Positions 32,844 through 43,191 of a DNA stretch of 53,959 nucleotides are shown here, piece after piece. This DNA comes from Chromatiales bacterium. GTDB taxonomy: Bacteria > Pseudomonadota > Gammaproteobacteria > Xanthomonadales > SZUA-36. The position numbers were made by a program, and so were the translations under genes. Under the pieces are notes generated by a model. The model made no database searches. It was not told the DNA's origin and worked only from the letters and a program-made list of their open reading frames with translations. The stretch spans positions 1 through 53,959 of the forward strand of contig JAHEFT010000151.1 of NCBI GenBank assembly GCA_024640025.1, in the 5' to 3' direction. The number at the start of each line of letters is the position of its first letter. Within the stretch, counting starts at the first letter, position 1.

Positions 32844-33761
32844 CTACGAATTCAGGTTTTCTGGCTGCAGTAACCCAGATGGGAAGTCTTTGAGACTCTT
32901 CGCGAGTTCCTTCAGGAAAGCGGAAATCGCCGAGCTGCTGCGCCAGACCAGGGCAATTGTCCGGGCCGGGACGGGAGCTTCGAATCGGCGGATGACGATG
33001 TTTCCAGTGGCGGCAATGGGGGGTTTTACTGACAGCAGTGGCATCAGCGTGATGCCCACATCGGCTGCTACCATCTGCCGCAGTGTTTCCATGCTGGTGG
33101 CATGAAAATCGACGCGTTCGTGCGCGTTCGCCAGGGCGCAGACCGCCAGCGCATGATCTCTCAGGCAATGTCCTTCTTCGAGTAACAGCAGTTCGGCGCC
33201 TTCCAGGTCTTTTACGGTTATATGTTTACGTTTGACCAGGGGGTGCTGGCCGGGCAGGGCCAGGACGAAGGGTTCCTCGAACAGGACTTCAATTTCAAGA
33301 CCTTCGCCATTGATGGGAAGAGCCAGCAAAGCGGCATCGAGCTCTCCCTGCCTCAACATACGCAGGATGCTTTCGGTCTTTTCTTCAGACAGTTGCAGAC
33401 GCAGGTTGGGGTAACGCCGGCGCAGGGATGGAACGACGTGGGGAAGAAAGTAGGGCGCCAGCGTCGGGAACAGTCCGAGGCGAAGCACGCCATCAGCCGG
33501 GTTGCCGCTTCGCCGCGCCACGGCCCGGATCTGGTCGATATCGCTGAGCACCATCCGTGCGCGTTCGGCGATTTCCTCGCCAACCGGGGTCAGCATGATG
33601 TTTTTTGGTGAGCGTTCAACCAGCTGAACGCCCAGTTCCTCTTCAAGTTTCCGGATTTGGGTGCTCAGAGTTGGTTGACTGACGAAACAGGCCTCGGCGG
33701 CCTTGCTGAAATGTCTCAAGTCTGCGAGCTTGATGAAATATTGAAGGGCGCGAAGGTTCAT
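32844..33761 (-). CDS. oxyR: Hydrogen-peroxide-sensing LysR regulator OxyR
   Basis: 305 residues from the ATG at 33761. LysR winged helix at the N-terminus (MNLRALQYFIKLADLRHFSK, then CFVSQPTLSTQIRKLEEELG). In the regulatory domain, EEGHCLRDHALAVC places the redox cysteines at 199 and 208, the same numbers as in E. coli OxyR, so disulfide switching should work. It activates peroxide defences (catalase, Ahp, thioredoxin). Divergent from a START-like gene with only 23 bp between starts; autoregulation would affect both. Confidence 0.95.
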   Translation of the reverse strand: MNLRALQYFIKLADLRHFSKAAEACFVSQPTLSTQIRKLEEELGVQLVERSPKNIMLTPVGEEIAERARMVLSDIDQIRAVARRSGNPADGVLRLGLFPTLAPYFLPHVVPSLRRRYPNLRLQLSEEKTESILRMLRQGELDAALLALPINGEGLEIEVLFEEPFVLALPGQHPLVKRKHITVKDLEGAELLLLEEGHCLRDHALAVCALANAHERVDFHATSMETLRQMVAADVGITLMPLLSVKPPIAATGNIVIRRFEAPVPARTIALVWRSSSAISAFLKELAKSLKDFPSGLLQPENLNS

Positions 33762-33784
33762 CCGGCCATTATACTGATGTGGTG

Positions 33785-34417
33785 ATGAAACCACGCATAC
33801 TCCTTCTTGCCGCTATTCTGACGGGACTAACGGCCCCAGCCGGATCAGCCGGAACGGACGGTGACATCGGGCGTCGCCTGAGTGATGGTGAAATCGTTCT
33901 GCTGGACTATGCTACGAACCAGGCAGGTGGGTCATCCAGGGTGCAAGCCCTGGTCCAGGCACCCGCGCGGTCGGTGTGGGAGGTCATCACGTCCTGCGAA
34001 CAGACATTCATTTTCGTGGATGGTCTGAAGCGGTGCGAGGTTCTCGAAGACTCCGGGGAACGTGCCGTGGTGCACCAGGTCGTCAAGAGGAACTGGCTGG
34101 TTCCGACCCAGGATTTTGTTTTTGAATCCCTGCGCGAGCCTTACCAGGGTATCCGGTTCAAGCTGATTGAAGGAAACCTGAAAGCCATGGAGGGCCGCTG
34201 GCGGTTTATCGAAACACCGGAAGGCCTGCTGGTCGATTACGCGATTCGAATCCGGCCGGGACTTCCGGTCCCCGGATTCATCGTGCGCTGGGTGATGCGC
34301 AAGGGCATGCCGGACATCATTGCCTGCATCCGCGGGCTGGCCAACGGGTCTGGTTCGTTGGACCAAAGGAAAAACGACCTCGATCGATGCCGGGGAGAAG
34401 CGCATGCAGATCCATGA
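33785..34417 (+). CDS. START/SRPBCC-domain secreted protein
   Basis: 210 residues from the ATG at 33785; two GTG codons just upstream are alternatives. Signal peptide ending near PAGSAG. Mature part is an SRPBCC/polyketide-cyclase-like hydrophobic-pocket domain: APARSVWEVITSCEQTFIF, then GERAVVHQVVKRNW and YAIRIRPGLPVPGFIVRWVM. Such domains bind lipids or other hydrophobic ligands in the periplasm; the ligand is unknown. Its start is almost back-to-back with oxyR, so its promoter must overlap the oxyR coding start or be shared. Confidence 0.8.
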   Translation: MKPRILLLAAILTGLTAPAGSAGTDGDIGRRLSDGEIVLLDYATNQAGGSSRVQALVQAPARSVWEVITSCEQTFIFVDGLKRCEVLEDSGERAVVHQVVKRNWLVPTQDFVFESLREPYQGIRFKLIEGNLKAMEGRWRFIETPEGLLVDYAIRIRPGLPVPGFIVRWVMRKGMPDIIACIRGLANGSGSLDQRKNDLDRCRGEAHADP

Positions 34418-34447
34418 TGCAGGCTCACTAACCACCGGCGAATTCAA

Positions 34448-34483
34448 AAAGGCCGGTTTCAGTCCGGAAATGTCCCGGCCTTT
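34448..34483 (+). other. Hairpin between START gene and trpS
   Basis: AAAGGCCGG (34448–34456) pairs with CCGGCCTTT (34475–34483), with a secondary GTCCGGAAAT loop. No T tract follows (GCCGTAAAA), so termination is uncertain; it could be a leader structure of trpS, whose ATG is 45 bp downstream. Confidence 0.5.
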
Positions 34484-34527
34484 GCCGTAAAATATCGCTT
34501 CTGTTTGAAGTCGTGGACATCAATTTC

Positions 34528-35535
34528 ATGAGTAAAAGAACCGTTCTGACGGGCATCACCACTACCGGTACTCCCCATCTTGGAAATTACGTCGGCGCGA
34601 TCAAGCCGTGCATCGAGGCCAGCCACGATCCGGATGTGCAGTCATACTACTTCCTGGCTGATTTTCATTCCCTGGTGAAAAGCCAGGATCCCGAACAGAT
34701 GCGGCAATCAACGCTGGAGATCGCGGCTACCTGGCTGGCGCTTGGCCTGGATACGCAGCGCGCCATATTTTATCGTCAGTCCGACATCCCGGAGATTCCC
34801 GAGCTGACCTGGATATTGACCTGTTCAACGGCAAAGGGTTTGATGAACCGGGCGCATGCCTACAAAGGGGCCGTGCAGGAAAACCTCGACGCCGGCGAAG
34901 ACGCCGATTATGCCATTACGATGGGCCTGTTCAGTTACCCGATTTTGATGGCTGCCGACATCCTGATGTTCAACTCCACCCATGTGCCGGTCGGCAAGGA
35001 CCAGGTGCAGCACCTGGAGATGGCAAGGGACATTGCCCAGCGCTTCAATCACCACTACGGTGAGTTGTTTGCGCTGCCTGAAGCCGTGGTCGAGGAGCAT
35101 GTGGCGCTTCTGCCTGGCAAAGACGGCCGGAAAATGTCCAAGAGTTACAACAACACCATACCGCTCTGGCTACCCGAAAAGCAGTTGCGCAAGGCCATCA
35201 TGAGAATCGTGACGAATTCACTGGAACCGGGTGAGCCAAAGGATCCGGATGATTCCGCCCTGTTCGCGATCTATGCCGCGTTTGCAGGCAAGGCCCAGCG
35301 CGAGGCTATGCGACAGGCTTACATGGATGGCATCGCCTGGGGCGAGGCCAAGCAGCAGACTTTTGAACTGGTCAACCAGGAACTGGTCCAGGGCCGTGAA
35401 CGTTACGATGCCCTGATCGCGGAACCCGAGCGTATCGAGGCGGTCCTGCGCGAAGGAGCTGAAAGGGCGCGGGCTTTTGCAACGCCTTTCCTGGCGCGAA
35501 TCCGCGATGCGGTTGGCATCAGGAAGCTGGCATGA
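34528..35535 (+). CDS. trpS: Tryptophanyl-tRNA synthetase
   Basis: 335 residues from the ATG at 34528; a GTG five codons upstream (34513) is an alternative. Class I synthetase: the HIGH-like motif is PHLGN in TGTPHLGNYVGA, and the KMSKS motif is intact in GRKMSKSYNN. The ADILMF and GKDQVQHLEMARDIA segments are the tryptophan/adenylate pocket. The stop overlaps the ATG of the FAH gene by 4 bp, so they are coupled. Confidence 0.97.
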   Translation: MSKRTVLTGITTTGTPHLGNYVGAIKPCIEASHDPDVQSYYFLADFHSLVKSQDPEQMRQSTLEIAATWLALGLDTQRAIFYRQSDIPEIPELTWILTCSTAKGLMNRAHAYKGAVQENLDAGEDADYAITMGLFSYPILMAADILMFNSTHVPVGKDQVQHLEMARDIAQRFNHHYGELFALPEAVVEEHVALLPGKDGRKMSKSYNNTIPLWLPEKQLRKAIMRIVTNSLEPGEPKDPDDSALFAIYAAFAGKAQREAMRQAYMDGIAWGEAKQQTFELVNQELVQGRERYDALIAEPERIEAVLREGAERARAFATPFLARIRDAVGIRKLA

Positions 35536-36239
35536 GCAAGAGGCGGACTGAATCCATCGAATATGTTTTTGCACCCGGGGCAACCCCGGCTGTGGCGGTG
35601 GCGGGAACCGAAGCGATATTCCCGGTCAACCGGGTGTACTGCGTGGGCAGCAATTATCGCGAGCATGCCCGGGAAATGGGCTCTTCGTTGCGCGAACCGC
35701 CATGCTTCTTTTCCAAACCCGCGGATGCGGTCTGTGCCCTTGAAACCATCCCCTATCCGCCGATGACCCATAATTTGCACCACGAGGCAGAACTGGTGAT
35801 CGCGCTGAGCAGTGGCGGTGCAGACATTCCGGTTGGCCAGGCCCTGGAACGGGTGTTCGGCTACGCGGTGGGCGTTGACCTGACCCGGCGCGATTTGCAG
35901 GCAGAGTCAAAGAAGCAGGGGCGGCCATGGACAACGGCCAAGGCCTTCGACCATTCCGCGCCGCTATCTGCAATCCGCCGGGTTGCCGAATGTGGCGATC
36001 CGGAAAATGCGTCGATTCGCCTGGAAGTGAATGGTGAAGTGCGGCAAGAGGCCAGTACCGGCGACATGACCTGGTCGGTCGGGGAAATCATCGCCGAACT
36101 GTCCCGCTATTTCGAACTGAAAGCGGGCGACCTGATCTTCACCGGCACGCCGTCGGGAGTGGGCCCCTTGCTGCCGGGCGATCGCGTCGAATGTTCAATT
36201 GACGCTGTCGGGTCTCTGAGCTTTACCCTGGAGGAATAA
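35532..36239 (+). CDS. Fumarylacetoacetate hydrolase-family protein
   Basis: 235 residues. FAH fold acting on C–C bonds of acylpyruvates or related beta-diketo acids with a divalent metal. Motifs: [25 protein letters not shown] (metal ligands Glu-x-Glu), [14 protein letters not shown] and [13 protein letters not shown]. This matches acylpyruvase/YcgM-like members. ATGA overlap with trpS; its 3' end overlaps the 3' end of proS by 17 bp. Confidence 0.92.
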   Translation: MSKRRTESIEYVFAPGATPAVAVAGTEAIFPVNRVYCVGSNYREHAREMGSSLREPPCFFSKPADAVCALETIPYPPMTHNLHHEAELVIALSSGGADIPVGQALERVFGYAVGVDLTRRDLQAESKKQGRPWTTAKAFDHSAPLSAIRRVAECGDPENASIRLEVNGEVRQEASTGDMTWSVGEIIAELSRYFELKAGDLIFTGTPSGVGPLLPGDRVECSIDAVGSLSFTLEE

Positions 36240-37959
36240 ATCCCTGGCCGAGGCGCTGCAGAAGGGCCTCGACCGCGCTGTCCAGCGGTAATTCACCGTT
36301 TTCCGTATCGGTTCTTTTACGGTATTCCAGGATGCCTTCATCCAGGCCGCGCTCGCCGATCACAACGCGATGCGGGATACCGATCAACTCCATGTCGTTG
36401 AACATGACGCCGGGACGCACGTTTCGATCGTCGAGCAGAACCTCGATTCCCACCGCCAGCAGATCCTCGTAGAGCTTTTCTGCAGCCTCACGCACGCGGT
36501 AGGATTTGGCTGCATTCATCGGCAGTATGGCCACCTGGAATGGCGCAATCGGTTCAGGCCAGCAGATTCCATTCTCGTCGTGATTCTGCTCGATGGCTGC
36601 CGCCACGATACGGGAAACACCGATGCCGTAACAACCCATCGGCATGATATGCGATTTACCGTCCTCACCGAGCACTACCGCGTTCATCGACTCCGAGTAC
36701 TTGGTGCCCAGCTGGAATATATGGCCAACTTCGATACCCCTGGCCAGCTGGATCGTGCCATTGCCATCCGGACTGGGATCACCCTCGACCACGTTTCGCA
36801 GGTCCGCCTGCTCCGGGATCTCTGCATCACGTCCCCAGTTGACTCCGAAATAGTGTTTTCCATCCTGGTTGGCGCCGGTCGCGAAATCCGACATCGAAGC
36901 AACACTGTGGTCAACAATACAGGGGATTTTCAAACTGATTGGCCCAAGCGAACCAGGGCCTGCACCAATGGACTTGCGAATTTCTTCATCGGTCGCAAAG
37001 CGGACAGGATTTGCCACCAGCGGTAACTTGACAGCCTTGAATTCATTGAGTGCATGGTCGCCCCTGACCAGGAGAGCCACGAAACCATGGCCGGATTCGG
37101 CAGAGGCTTCCACTACCAGGGTTTTCACGGTTTTTTCAACCGGCAGTCCAAACTGCTCGACCAACTCGCTGATCGTGTGGGCGTCCGGGGTGTCGACCAG
37201 GCGAAGTTCCTCCGCCGGTTCAGCAACCTTGCCTGTTGGCGCCAGGGCTTCAGCCAGTTCTACATTGGCGGCAAAATCCGAACCCGACGAGAACGCGATC
37301 TGGTCTTCACCGGAATCGGCCAGGACGTGGAACTCATGAGACTGGCTTCCCCCGATGGCGCCGGAATCTGCCCGAACGGCGCGGAACCGCAGCCCGGCGC
37401 GTTCAAAAATACGGGTATAGACGTCGTACATCTCCCAGTAAGTCTGGTCAAGGCTGGCTTCGTCGATGTGAAAGGAATACGCGTCCTTCATCAGGAACTC
37501 GCGAGCTCGCATCACGCCGAAACGTGGCCGTATTTCGTCTCTGAACTTGGTTTGGATCTGGTAAAAGGTGACCGGAAGCTGTTTGTAGCTGCGCAGCTCG
37601 TTGCGGGCCATGTCGGTAATCACTTCTTCATGCGTGGGCCCAAACACGTAGTCACGTCCCGCCCGGTCGTGAATTTTCAGCAGTTGGTCACCAAAATCAT
37701 CCCAGCGTCCGGTTTCTTTCCATAACTCGGCGGGCTGCACCGCAGGCATCAGCATTTCCAGGTAGCCGGCGCGGTCCATTTCTTCGCGTACGATGTTTTC
37801 GACTTTTTTCAGCACCCGCCAGCCGAGAGGCGACCAGCTGTATATGCCGCCTGTCAATTTGCGGATCATACCAGTGCGCAACATGAGCTGGTGGCTGGCG
37901 ATCTCGGCATCCGCCGGGGTTTCCCGGGTCGTCATGATATGGAATTTGCTGGTTTTCAT
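36223..37959 (-). CDS. proS: Prolyl-tRNA synthetase
   Basis: 578 residues, bacterial-type class II synthetase with an editing insertion. Motif 1 region [18 protein letters not shown], motif 2 [17 protein letters not shown], and motif 3 [17 protein letters not shown] are present. The INS editing domain lies in the middle ([14 protein letters not shown], with [14 protein letters not shown]). The C-terminal anticodon-binding domain ([20 protein letters not shown]) is complete. Its 3' end overlaps the FAH gene tail-to-tail by 17 bp. Confidence 0.97.
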   Translation of the reverse strand: MKTSKFHIMTTRETPADAEIASHQLMLRTGMIRKLTGGIYSWSPLGWRVLKKVENIVREEMDRAGYLEMLMPAVQPAELWKETGRWDDFGDQLLKIHDRAGRDYVFGPTHEEVITDMARNELRSYKQLPVTFYQIQTKFRDEIRPRFGVMRAREFLMKDAYSFHIDEASLDQTYWEMYDVYTRIFERAGLRFRAVRADSGAIGGSQSHEFHVLADSGEDQIAFSSGSDFAANVELAEALAPTGKVAEPAEELRLVDTPDAHTISELVEQFGLPVEKTVKTLVVEASAESGHGFVALLVRGDHALNEFKAVKLPLVANPVRFATDEEIRKSIGAGPGSLGPISLKIPCIVDHSVASMSDFATGANQDGKHYFGVNWGRDAEIPEQADLRNVVEGDPSPDGNGTIQLARGIEVGHIFQLGTKYSESMNAVVLGEDGKSHIMPMGCYGIGVSRIVAAAIEQNHDENGICWPEPIAPFQVAILPMNAAKSYRVREAAEKLYEDLLAVGIEVLLDDRNVRPGVMFNDMELIGIPHRVVIGERGLDEGILEYRKRTDTENGELPLDSAVEALLQRLGQGFIPPG

Positions 37960-38013
37960 CCGCTACGGGTTCTTGTGGTCCAAACCGGCAATTTTACCTG
38001 CATGGAGATCGGA

Positions 38014-38547
38014 TTACTTGCAGTTTTTGGCGATGTACTCTTTAGCCTCCTCGACCATGGCCACCCGTTCTTCGTCGTCCATGCGAACCTGTTCACCTTG
38101 CTCATTGGTATAGAAAACCCTGCGGGAAGGCTCCATTTGCTCAAGCCGTTGTTGGTATTTCGGACACAACTGCGCCGCTATCGCCTCTTCTTCTTTGCGT
38201 TTTTCCCGGGCCTCGTCGATTTGTTCCCTCCGCTGATCCGCCACATTCTGCGGGCTCTCATCCAATATATTGTCAATTCCTTCCAAAGAGTCTTCCGGGG
38301 TTGAATCCGCGGATGGATAGGCGCCGCTGGAGCCCGGGCGATAGGCCTCTTCGATCTGCATTTGTTGTGAACTGCCCGTTTCGGGCGGTACGTCACTGAA
38401 ATGGGCTACGCCGTTCTCATCGGTCCAGGTGTATACCTCCTGTGCCCAGCCGTTGTTGAGCCAGAAAAAGGCGGCCATGGCGGCAAGAATGAGTTTCAAT
38501 CCGTATATGCGGTGACTGGATTTGTTCACAATATTTTCCTGTTTCAT
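38014..38547 (-). CDS. DUF4124-domain secreted protein
   Basis: 177 residues from the ATG at 38547, with GGGA upstream. Signal peptide or N-terminal membrane segment ends near NGWAQ. It is followed by the DUF4124 motif EVYTWTDENGVAHFSDVPP, a small W-xD-xG-hxHaSD-PP unit found in many gammaproteobacterial periplasmic proteins. A charged, helical tail follows (QRREQIDEAREKRKEEEAIA) with a second short motif VFYTNEQGEQVRMDDEERV. Function unknown. Convergent with nothing; it lies 54 bp upstream of proS in the same direction and divergent from pssA. Confidence 0.82.
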   Translation of the reverse strand: MKQENIVNKSSHRIYGLKLILAAMAAFFWLNNGWAQEVYTWTDENGVAHFSDVPPETGSSQQMQIEEAYRPGSSGAYPSADSTPEDSLEGIDNILDESPQNVADQRREQIDEAREKRKEEEAIAAQLCPKYQQRLEQMEPSRRVFYTNEQGEQVRMDDEERVAMVEEAKEYIAKNCK

Positions 38548-38661
38548 ATGCATTCCCTGCTGCGAACCAGATTTTCTTATAACATAGACGAAGTATTTAT
38601 GCCTTATTAAGGCGGCACCCGGATGCTATGATTCCGGGTATCGAATCGCAGAGGAAAGTGC

Positions 38662-39468
38662 ATGGATCCTGGCGGAAAAATGGTACACAAAGGCGTGTTC
38701 CTTTTACCCAACGCGCTGACGACCGGCGCGCTGTTCGCCGGATTTTATTCCATTATTTCCGGAATTAACGGGCATTATACGGCCGCCGCAGTGGCCGTCG
38801 TGGTGGCCGGCGTGCTGGATGGTCTTGACGGCCGGGTAGCCCGTATGACCAATACTCAAAGTGAATTCGGCGTCCAATACGACAGTCTGTCCGACCTGAT
38901 TTCTTTCGGACTGGCGCCGGCATTACTGGCATACAACTGGTCGCTGGCTTCTATGCGCGACATCAGCCCGCTTGCCGGCAAGCTTGGCTGGCTCGCCGCT
39001 TTTCTTTTTGTCGCTTGCGCGGCATTGCGGCTGGCGCGATTCAATACCCAGGCGGCGGTCGCGGACAAGGGATATTTCCAGGGCCTCGCTTCACCCGCGG
39101 CGGCGGGCACGCTGGTGGCCACCATCTGGTTTTTTGCAGACCAGGGGATTGCCGGCGAGTCCGTTCGGTGGATTCTCCTGTTCGAAACGGTGCTGCTGGG
39201 TCTGTTGATGTTTTCACGCGTTCGTTATTTCAGTGGCAAGACCTGGCCGCGCGGTGACCGGATACCCGCTGGCTTCCTGTTCCTGGTGGTACTCGTTTTC
39301 GTGCTTCTGGCCATTGACCCGCCAACGGTCATGATGGCGGTGGGCATTCTTTATGTCGGTTCCGGCGTGGTGATGACGGTACTCGGCAGGCAGGCATGGA
39401 AGAATCGACGGGCCCGGCGCCTTGAAAAAAAGGCGCCGCCAGCAGTACCGGAAGAAACTGAAAAATGA
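38662..39468 (+). CDS. pssA: CDP-diacylglycerol–serine O-phosphatidyltransferase
   Basis: 268 residues, multi-pass membrane protein making phosphatidylserine from CDP-diacylglycerol and serine. The CDP-alcohol phosphotransferase signature D-G-x2-A-R-x8-G-x3-D-x3-D is in the DGLDGRVARMTNTQSEFGVQ stretch and the following YDSLSDLISFG. About six to seven hydrophobic segments follow. GAGGAAA precedes the ATG. Its stop overlaps the ATG of the next gene by 4 bp. Confidence 0.94.
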   Translation: MDPGGKMVHKGVFLLPNALTTGALFAGFYSIISGINGHYTAAAVAVVVAGVLDGLDGRVARMTNTQSEFGVQYDSLSDLISFGLAPALLAYNWSLASMRDISPLAGKLGWLAAFLFVACAALRLARFNTQAAVADKGYFQGLASPAAAGTLVATIWFFADQGIAGESVRWILLFETVLLGLLMFSRVRYFSGKTWPRGDRIPAGFLFLVVLVFVLLAIDPPTVMMAVGILYVGSGVVMTVLGRQAWKNRRARRLEKKAPPAVPEETEK

Positions 39469-39908
39469 ATGAGTCCCGGCGCCGGGCTTACCTTGAAGCC
39501 ATGGGCTTCGACATATGGTCGGCAAAGCCGCCTGAAACGGAAGCCAATCGTCTTCTAGTCCAGGCAGGACAAGGAGATACCTTGCTGGTCTGCGATTCAC
39601 CCGGCGTGACTGAAAGCCCGTTTGCGAGCGATATTGCGAGGGTGCTTGGCGGCGCGGTTGTCTGGGCCTGGCCGGATCCGGCGGGCAGTTTCGCGAGTCC
39701 CACACTCGAAGAAGCTGTTGGGCAACACTTATTCACTCGCGTTGTGTTGTTCGGCGCCGGTTTAGGCCTGCATTTATTCAGGGGTGAAGCGCCGCTGGTT
39801 GTCGGGTCAGCCCGGATTCTTGTGACCCGCCGGATCGAAGATCTCGTTGCAAGCGGAAGCGCCAAACTCGTGTTCTGGAATCAACTTTCCGGATTACGCT
39901 CAAATTAA
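39465..39908 (+). CDS. holD: Probable DNA polymerase III psi subunit
   Basis: 147 residues. N-terminus RRRAYLEAMGFDIW fits the chi-binding helix of psi (in E. coli RRDWQLQQLGITQW). SPFASDIARVLGG aligns with the psi DPLVSDVLRAL segment, and LVFWNQLSGL near the end resembles the LWQQI tail. The next gene is rimI, and E. coli has holD–rimI in this order. Psi joins chi (holC) to the clamp loader and contacts SSB-bound DNA. The similarity is distant, so the call rests on motifs plus neighbour. It is ATGA-coupled to pssA. Confidence 0.68.
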   Translation: MNESRRRAYLEAMGFDIWSAKPPETEANRLLVQAGQGDTLLVCDSPGVTESPFASDIARVLGGAVVWAWPDPAGSFASPTLEEAVGQHLFTRVVLFGAGLGLHLFRGEAPLVVGSARILVTRRIEDLVASGSAKLVFWNQLSGLRSN

Positions 39909-39939
39909 CCATGAATCCCGAGGCCAGTGAGTCCCGTTC

Positions 39940-40413
39940 GTGAGCGCTGAACTGGAAACCGTGCATCCCCTGGTCCGCCGGCTGAACGAAAGCGACCTTG
40001 ACCGCATCATGGAAATCGAACTGGCGGCCTATCCCTATCCCTGGACCAGGGGTATTTTCGCTGATTGCATCCGTGTCGGTTACGACTGCTGGTGTTTGCA
40101 GCTGGGAGCAACCGTGGCCGGGTACACTATCCAGAGTCACGTGGCCGGCGAGAATCACCTTTTGAACCTGTGTGTCGATACGGGGTTTCGGCACCGGGGA
40201 TTGGGCAGCATCCTGCTCGAGCACGCCATCCGCCTGGCCTACAGGCAAAATAGTTTCTGCATTTTTCTCGAAGTTCGGCCGAGCAACCCGGCAGGAATAG
40301 CTCTGTATCAGAAATTCGGCTTCAAAATCGTGGCGGAACGGCCGGACTACTACCGGTCCGACCTGGGCAAGGAGAATGCCATTGTCATGAGGCTGGATCT
40401 GGAACCCCGATAG
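39940..40413 (+). CDS. rimI: Ribosomal-protein-S18-alanine N-acetyltransferase RimI
   Basis: 157 residues from a GTG start. GNAT fold: acetyl-CoA loop RHRGLGSILLEHAI, N-terminal RLNESDLDRIMEIELAAYP, then VRPSNPAGIALYQKFGFKIV, which is characteristic of RimI (AxxLYxxxGF). It acetylates the N-terminus of ribosomal protein S18 and possibly others. It follows the holD candidate by 31 bp, as in other gammaproteobacteria, and converges with valS, with 16 bp between ends. Confidence 0.94.
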   Translation: MSAELETVHPLVRRLNESDLDRIMEIELAAYPYPWTRGIFADCIRVGYDCWCLQLGATVAGYTIQSHVAGENHLLNLCVDTGFRHRGLGSILLEHAIRLAYRQNSFCIFLEVRPSNPAGIALYQKFGFKIVAERPDYYRSDLGKENAIVMRLDLEPR

Positions 40414-40429
40414 CCCAGGGGCAGGGGCG

Positions 40430-43180
40430 CTAATCCCGTAAGGATTCCAGCTGGCGAATCTGCTCGTGCAGGTTTTCCACGTTGGCCTTGTGCGCGAGCA
40501 GCCTTTCGCGCTCCTGCTCGACCACTGCTGCCGGCGCGTTTTCCACGAAGCGGCGGTTACCGAGTTTGCCTTCGGCCTTCCGCCGGTCTGCATTTTCACG
40601 TTCGAGTTGCTTCATCAAGCGTGAAAGTTCCTCCTCCACATCGACCAGTCCTTTCAGTGGAATGAGGATTTTCAGATCGCCGACCAGCGCCACTGCACAC
40701 TGCGCGGTATCTGCCTTGTCGTCTACCCATTCAGATGACTGGATCCGGGCCAGTTGCGAAAGCACGCCCGTGAACCGCTGCTGGCGGCTGCGGTCCGCCG
40801 CGTGACCAGCCTGGAACAGCACATCAAGCGGTTTTCCGGGTGACAGGTTCAGCTCGGCCCGGATGCGGCGGATGCCCTGTACGACATTCTTGACCCATTC
40901 AACGTCCTGTTCTGCCACTTCATCACGCGCTCCGGTAACCGGGAAACGCTGGAGCATGATGCTGTCGCCTTCGATTTCCAACGGGGCTTTCACCCGTTGC
41001 CAGATTTCCTCGGTAATAAAAGGCATGATCGGGTGAAGCGTGCGCAGGAAGGTCTCCAGGACAGAAAGCAGGGTGTGGCGGATGGTAGCCTGTTCATCTT
41101 CACTGGCAGCCTGCAGCGTGGCCTTGGTAAATTCCAGGTACCAGTCGCAGTACTCATTCCAGCTGAACTCATACAACGCCTGGGCGGCGAGGTCCAGGCG
41201 GAAGTCTCCCAAATGAGACTCCACTTCATGAATCATCCGGTTCATGCGCGAAACAATCCAGCGGTCGAAGGTATCAGGCCCCGCCGCCGGCTTGACCGAC
41301 TTGCCTTCCGTTTGAATCAGTACGAAGCGGGCTGCATTCCACAACTTGTTACAAAAATTGCGGTTACCCTCGATACGCCCGAGATCGAAACGGATATCCC
41401 GTCCGGTCGTGGCCAGGGCAGCAAACGTGAAGCGCAGGGCGTCGGTGCCGAACGGCGGTATGCCGTCCGGAAATTCCTTCCTGGTGGCTTTCTCGATGGC
41501 AGGGGCCATTTGCGGCTGCATCAGGCCGGTGGTTCTTTTCTGAACCAACTGGTCAAGTTCTATTCCATCGATCAGGTCCAGCGGGTCGAGCACATTGCCC
41601 TTGGACTTGGACATTTTCTGTCCGTTCCCATCCCGCAACAACCCGTGAATATAGACGGTCCGGAACGGAACATCGTCCATGAATTTCAGCCCCATCATGA
41701 TCATCCTGGCAACCCAGAAAAAGATGATGTCAAATCCGGTGACCATGACGCTGGTGGGATAAAAACGCTCCAGGTAATCGGTCTTTTCCGGCCAGCCCAG
41801 CGTAGTGAATGGCCACAGCGCGGAGGAGAACCAGGTATCCAGCACATCTTCGTCCTGTCTCAATACAACATCGGCGGTCAGGCCGGACCTGCGCCGGGCG
41901 TCTTCTTCACTGGCGCCGACATGGATATTTCCCTCCGGATCGTACCAGGCCGGAATCCGATGTCCCCACCAGAGTTGCCGGCTGATACACCAGTCTTCGA
42001 TGCGGTTCATCCAGTCAAAATAGGTTTTGCTCCAGTTGGCTGGTACAAACTCGATGCGGCCGTCTTCAACCGCCTCGATGGCCGGTTTGGCGAGCGGTGC
42101 GATTTTCACATACCACTGGTCAGTGAGATACGGTTCAACGACCGCGTGAGAACGGTCGCCTCGCGGAATCATCAGCTTGTGATCGTCGATTTTTTCGAGC
42201 AAGCCCAGCTTCTCGAGATCACTTACGATCTGTTTGCGGGCCTTGAACCGGTCCAGGCCGCGGTATTCTTCCGGCACGTTTTCATTCATGCAGGCGTTGA
42301 TGTCGAGCACGTTGATCAATTCCAGCCCGTGGCGTTTGCCGATTTCATAATCGTTGAAATCATGCGCGGGCGTAATTTTTACGCAACCGGAACCAAATTC
42401 TGCATCTACGTATTCGTCCGCAATAACCGGAATCGTGCGGCCAGTCAGCGGAAGTTCCAGTGCATGTCCTACGAGGTCGTTGTAGCGCTCGTCTTCCGGG
42501 TGCACGGCAACCGCGGTATCGCCGAGCATGGTCTCGGGGCGAGTGGTGGCCACGATCAGGTGGCCGCGCCCGTCAGTCCGGGGATAGCGTATGTGCCACA
42601 TTTTTCCGCTTTCTTCTTCCGAGACGACTTCGAGGTCGGAAAGCGCTGTATGCAGCACCGGGTCCCAGTTGACCAGGCGTTTTCCGCGGTAAATCAGGCC
42701 TTCTTCATAGAGACTCACAAATACTTTCTGAACCGCGTTGGACAAGCCTTCGTCCATGGTGAAACAGTGATTGGACCAGTCAACAGACGTTCCGAGCCTG
42801 CGCATTTGCCTGCCGATGGTGTCGCCGGAGTGTTCTTTCCAGTCCCATACCGCTTCGATAAACCGTTCACGGCCGAGGTCATGCCTTGACTTGCCTTCCC
42901 CAAGGAGTTGCCGTTCCACCACCATTTGCGTTGCAATACCGGCATGGTCCGTGCCTGGCTGCCACAAGGTGTCAGCCCCTTTCATTCGCTGCCAGCGGGT
43001 CAGCGTATCCATGATGGTGTCCTGGAATGCGTGGCCCATGTGGAGGCTGCCGGTAACGTTGGGCGGCGGTAACATGATGCAGTAGGGCTGTTCGCCACCG
43101 GCCGGCTTGAAGTATTCGTTTTCTTCCCAGTTACGGTACCAGCGCTGCTCTATTTCGCGGGGGTTGTAGCTCTTTTCCAT
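40430..43180 (-). CDS. valS: Valyl-tRNA synthetase
   Basis: 916 residues. Class I synthetase: HIGH motif in [20 protein letters not shown] in [17 protein letters not shown], and a CP1 editing domain between (for example [15 protein letters not shown]). The C-terminal coiled coil that clamps the tRNA is present ([20 protein letters not shown]). Length is typical of bacterial ValRS. It follows holC by 11 bp and ends the pepA–holC–valS run. Confidence 0.97.
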   Translation of the reverse strand: MEKSYNPREIEQRWYRNWEENEYFKPAGGEQPYCIMLPPPNVTGSLHMGHAFQDTIMDTLTRWQRMKGADTLWQPGTDHAGIATQMVVERQLLGEGKSRHDLGRERFIEAVWDWKEHSGDTIGRQMRRLGTSVDWSNHCFTMDEGLSNAVQKVFVSLYEEGLIYRGKRLVNWDPVLHTALSDLEVVSEEESGKMWHIRYPRTDGRGHLIVATTRPETMLGDTAVAVHPEDERYNDLVGHALELPLTGRTIPVIADEYVDAEFGSGCVKITPAHDFNDYEIGKRHGLELINVLDINACMNENVPEEYRGLDRFKARKQIVSDLEKLGLLEKIDDHKLMIPRGDRSHAVVEPYLTDQWYVKIAPLAKPAIEAVEDGRIEFVPANWSKTYFDWMNRIEDWCISRQLWWGHRIPAWYDPEGNIHVGASEEDARRRSGLTADVVLRQDEDVLDTWFSSALWPFTTLGWPEKTDYLERFYPTSVMVTGFDIIFFWVARMIMMGLKFMDDVPFRTVYIHGLLRDGNGQKMSKSKGNVLDPLDLIDGIELDQLVQKRTTGLMQPQMAPAIEKATRKEFPDGIPPFGTDALRFTFAALATTGRDIRFDLGRIEGNRNFCNKLWNAARFVLIQTEGKSVKPAAGPDTFDRWIVSRMNRMIHEVESHLGDFRLDLAAQALYEFSWNEYCDWYLEFTKATLQAASEDEQATIRHTLLSVLETFLRTLHPIMPFITEEIWQRVKAPLEIEGDSIMLQRFPVTGARDEVAEQDVEWVKNVVQGIRRIRAELNLSPGKPLDVLFQAGHAADRSRQQRFTGVLSQLARIQSSEWVDDKADTAQCAVALVGDLKILIPLKGLVDVEEELSRLMKQLERENADRRKAEGKLGNRRFVENAPAAVVEQERERLLAHKANVENLHEQIRQLESLRD

Positions 43181-43191
43181 TTAATTCTTCA

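Noticed and set aside
40997-42889. 630-codon open frame on the plus strand opposite valS
   Set aside because: It mirrors a full-length, motif-complete valS and encodes no recognisable family; GC-rich codon bias keeps the antisense frame open.
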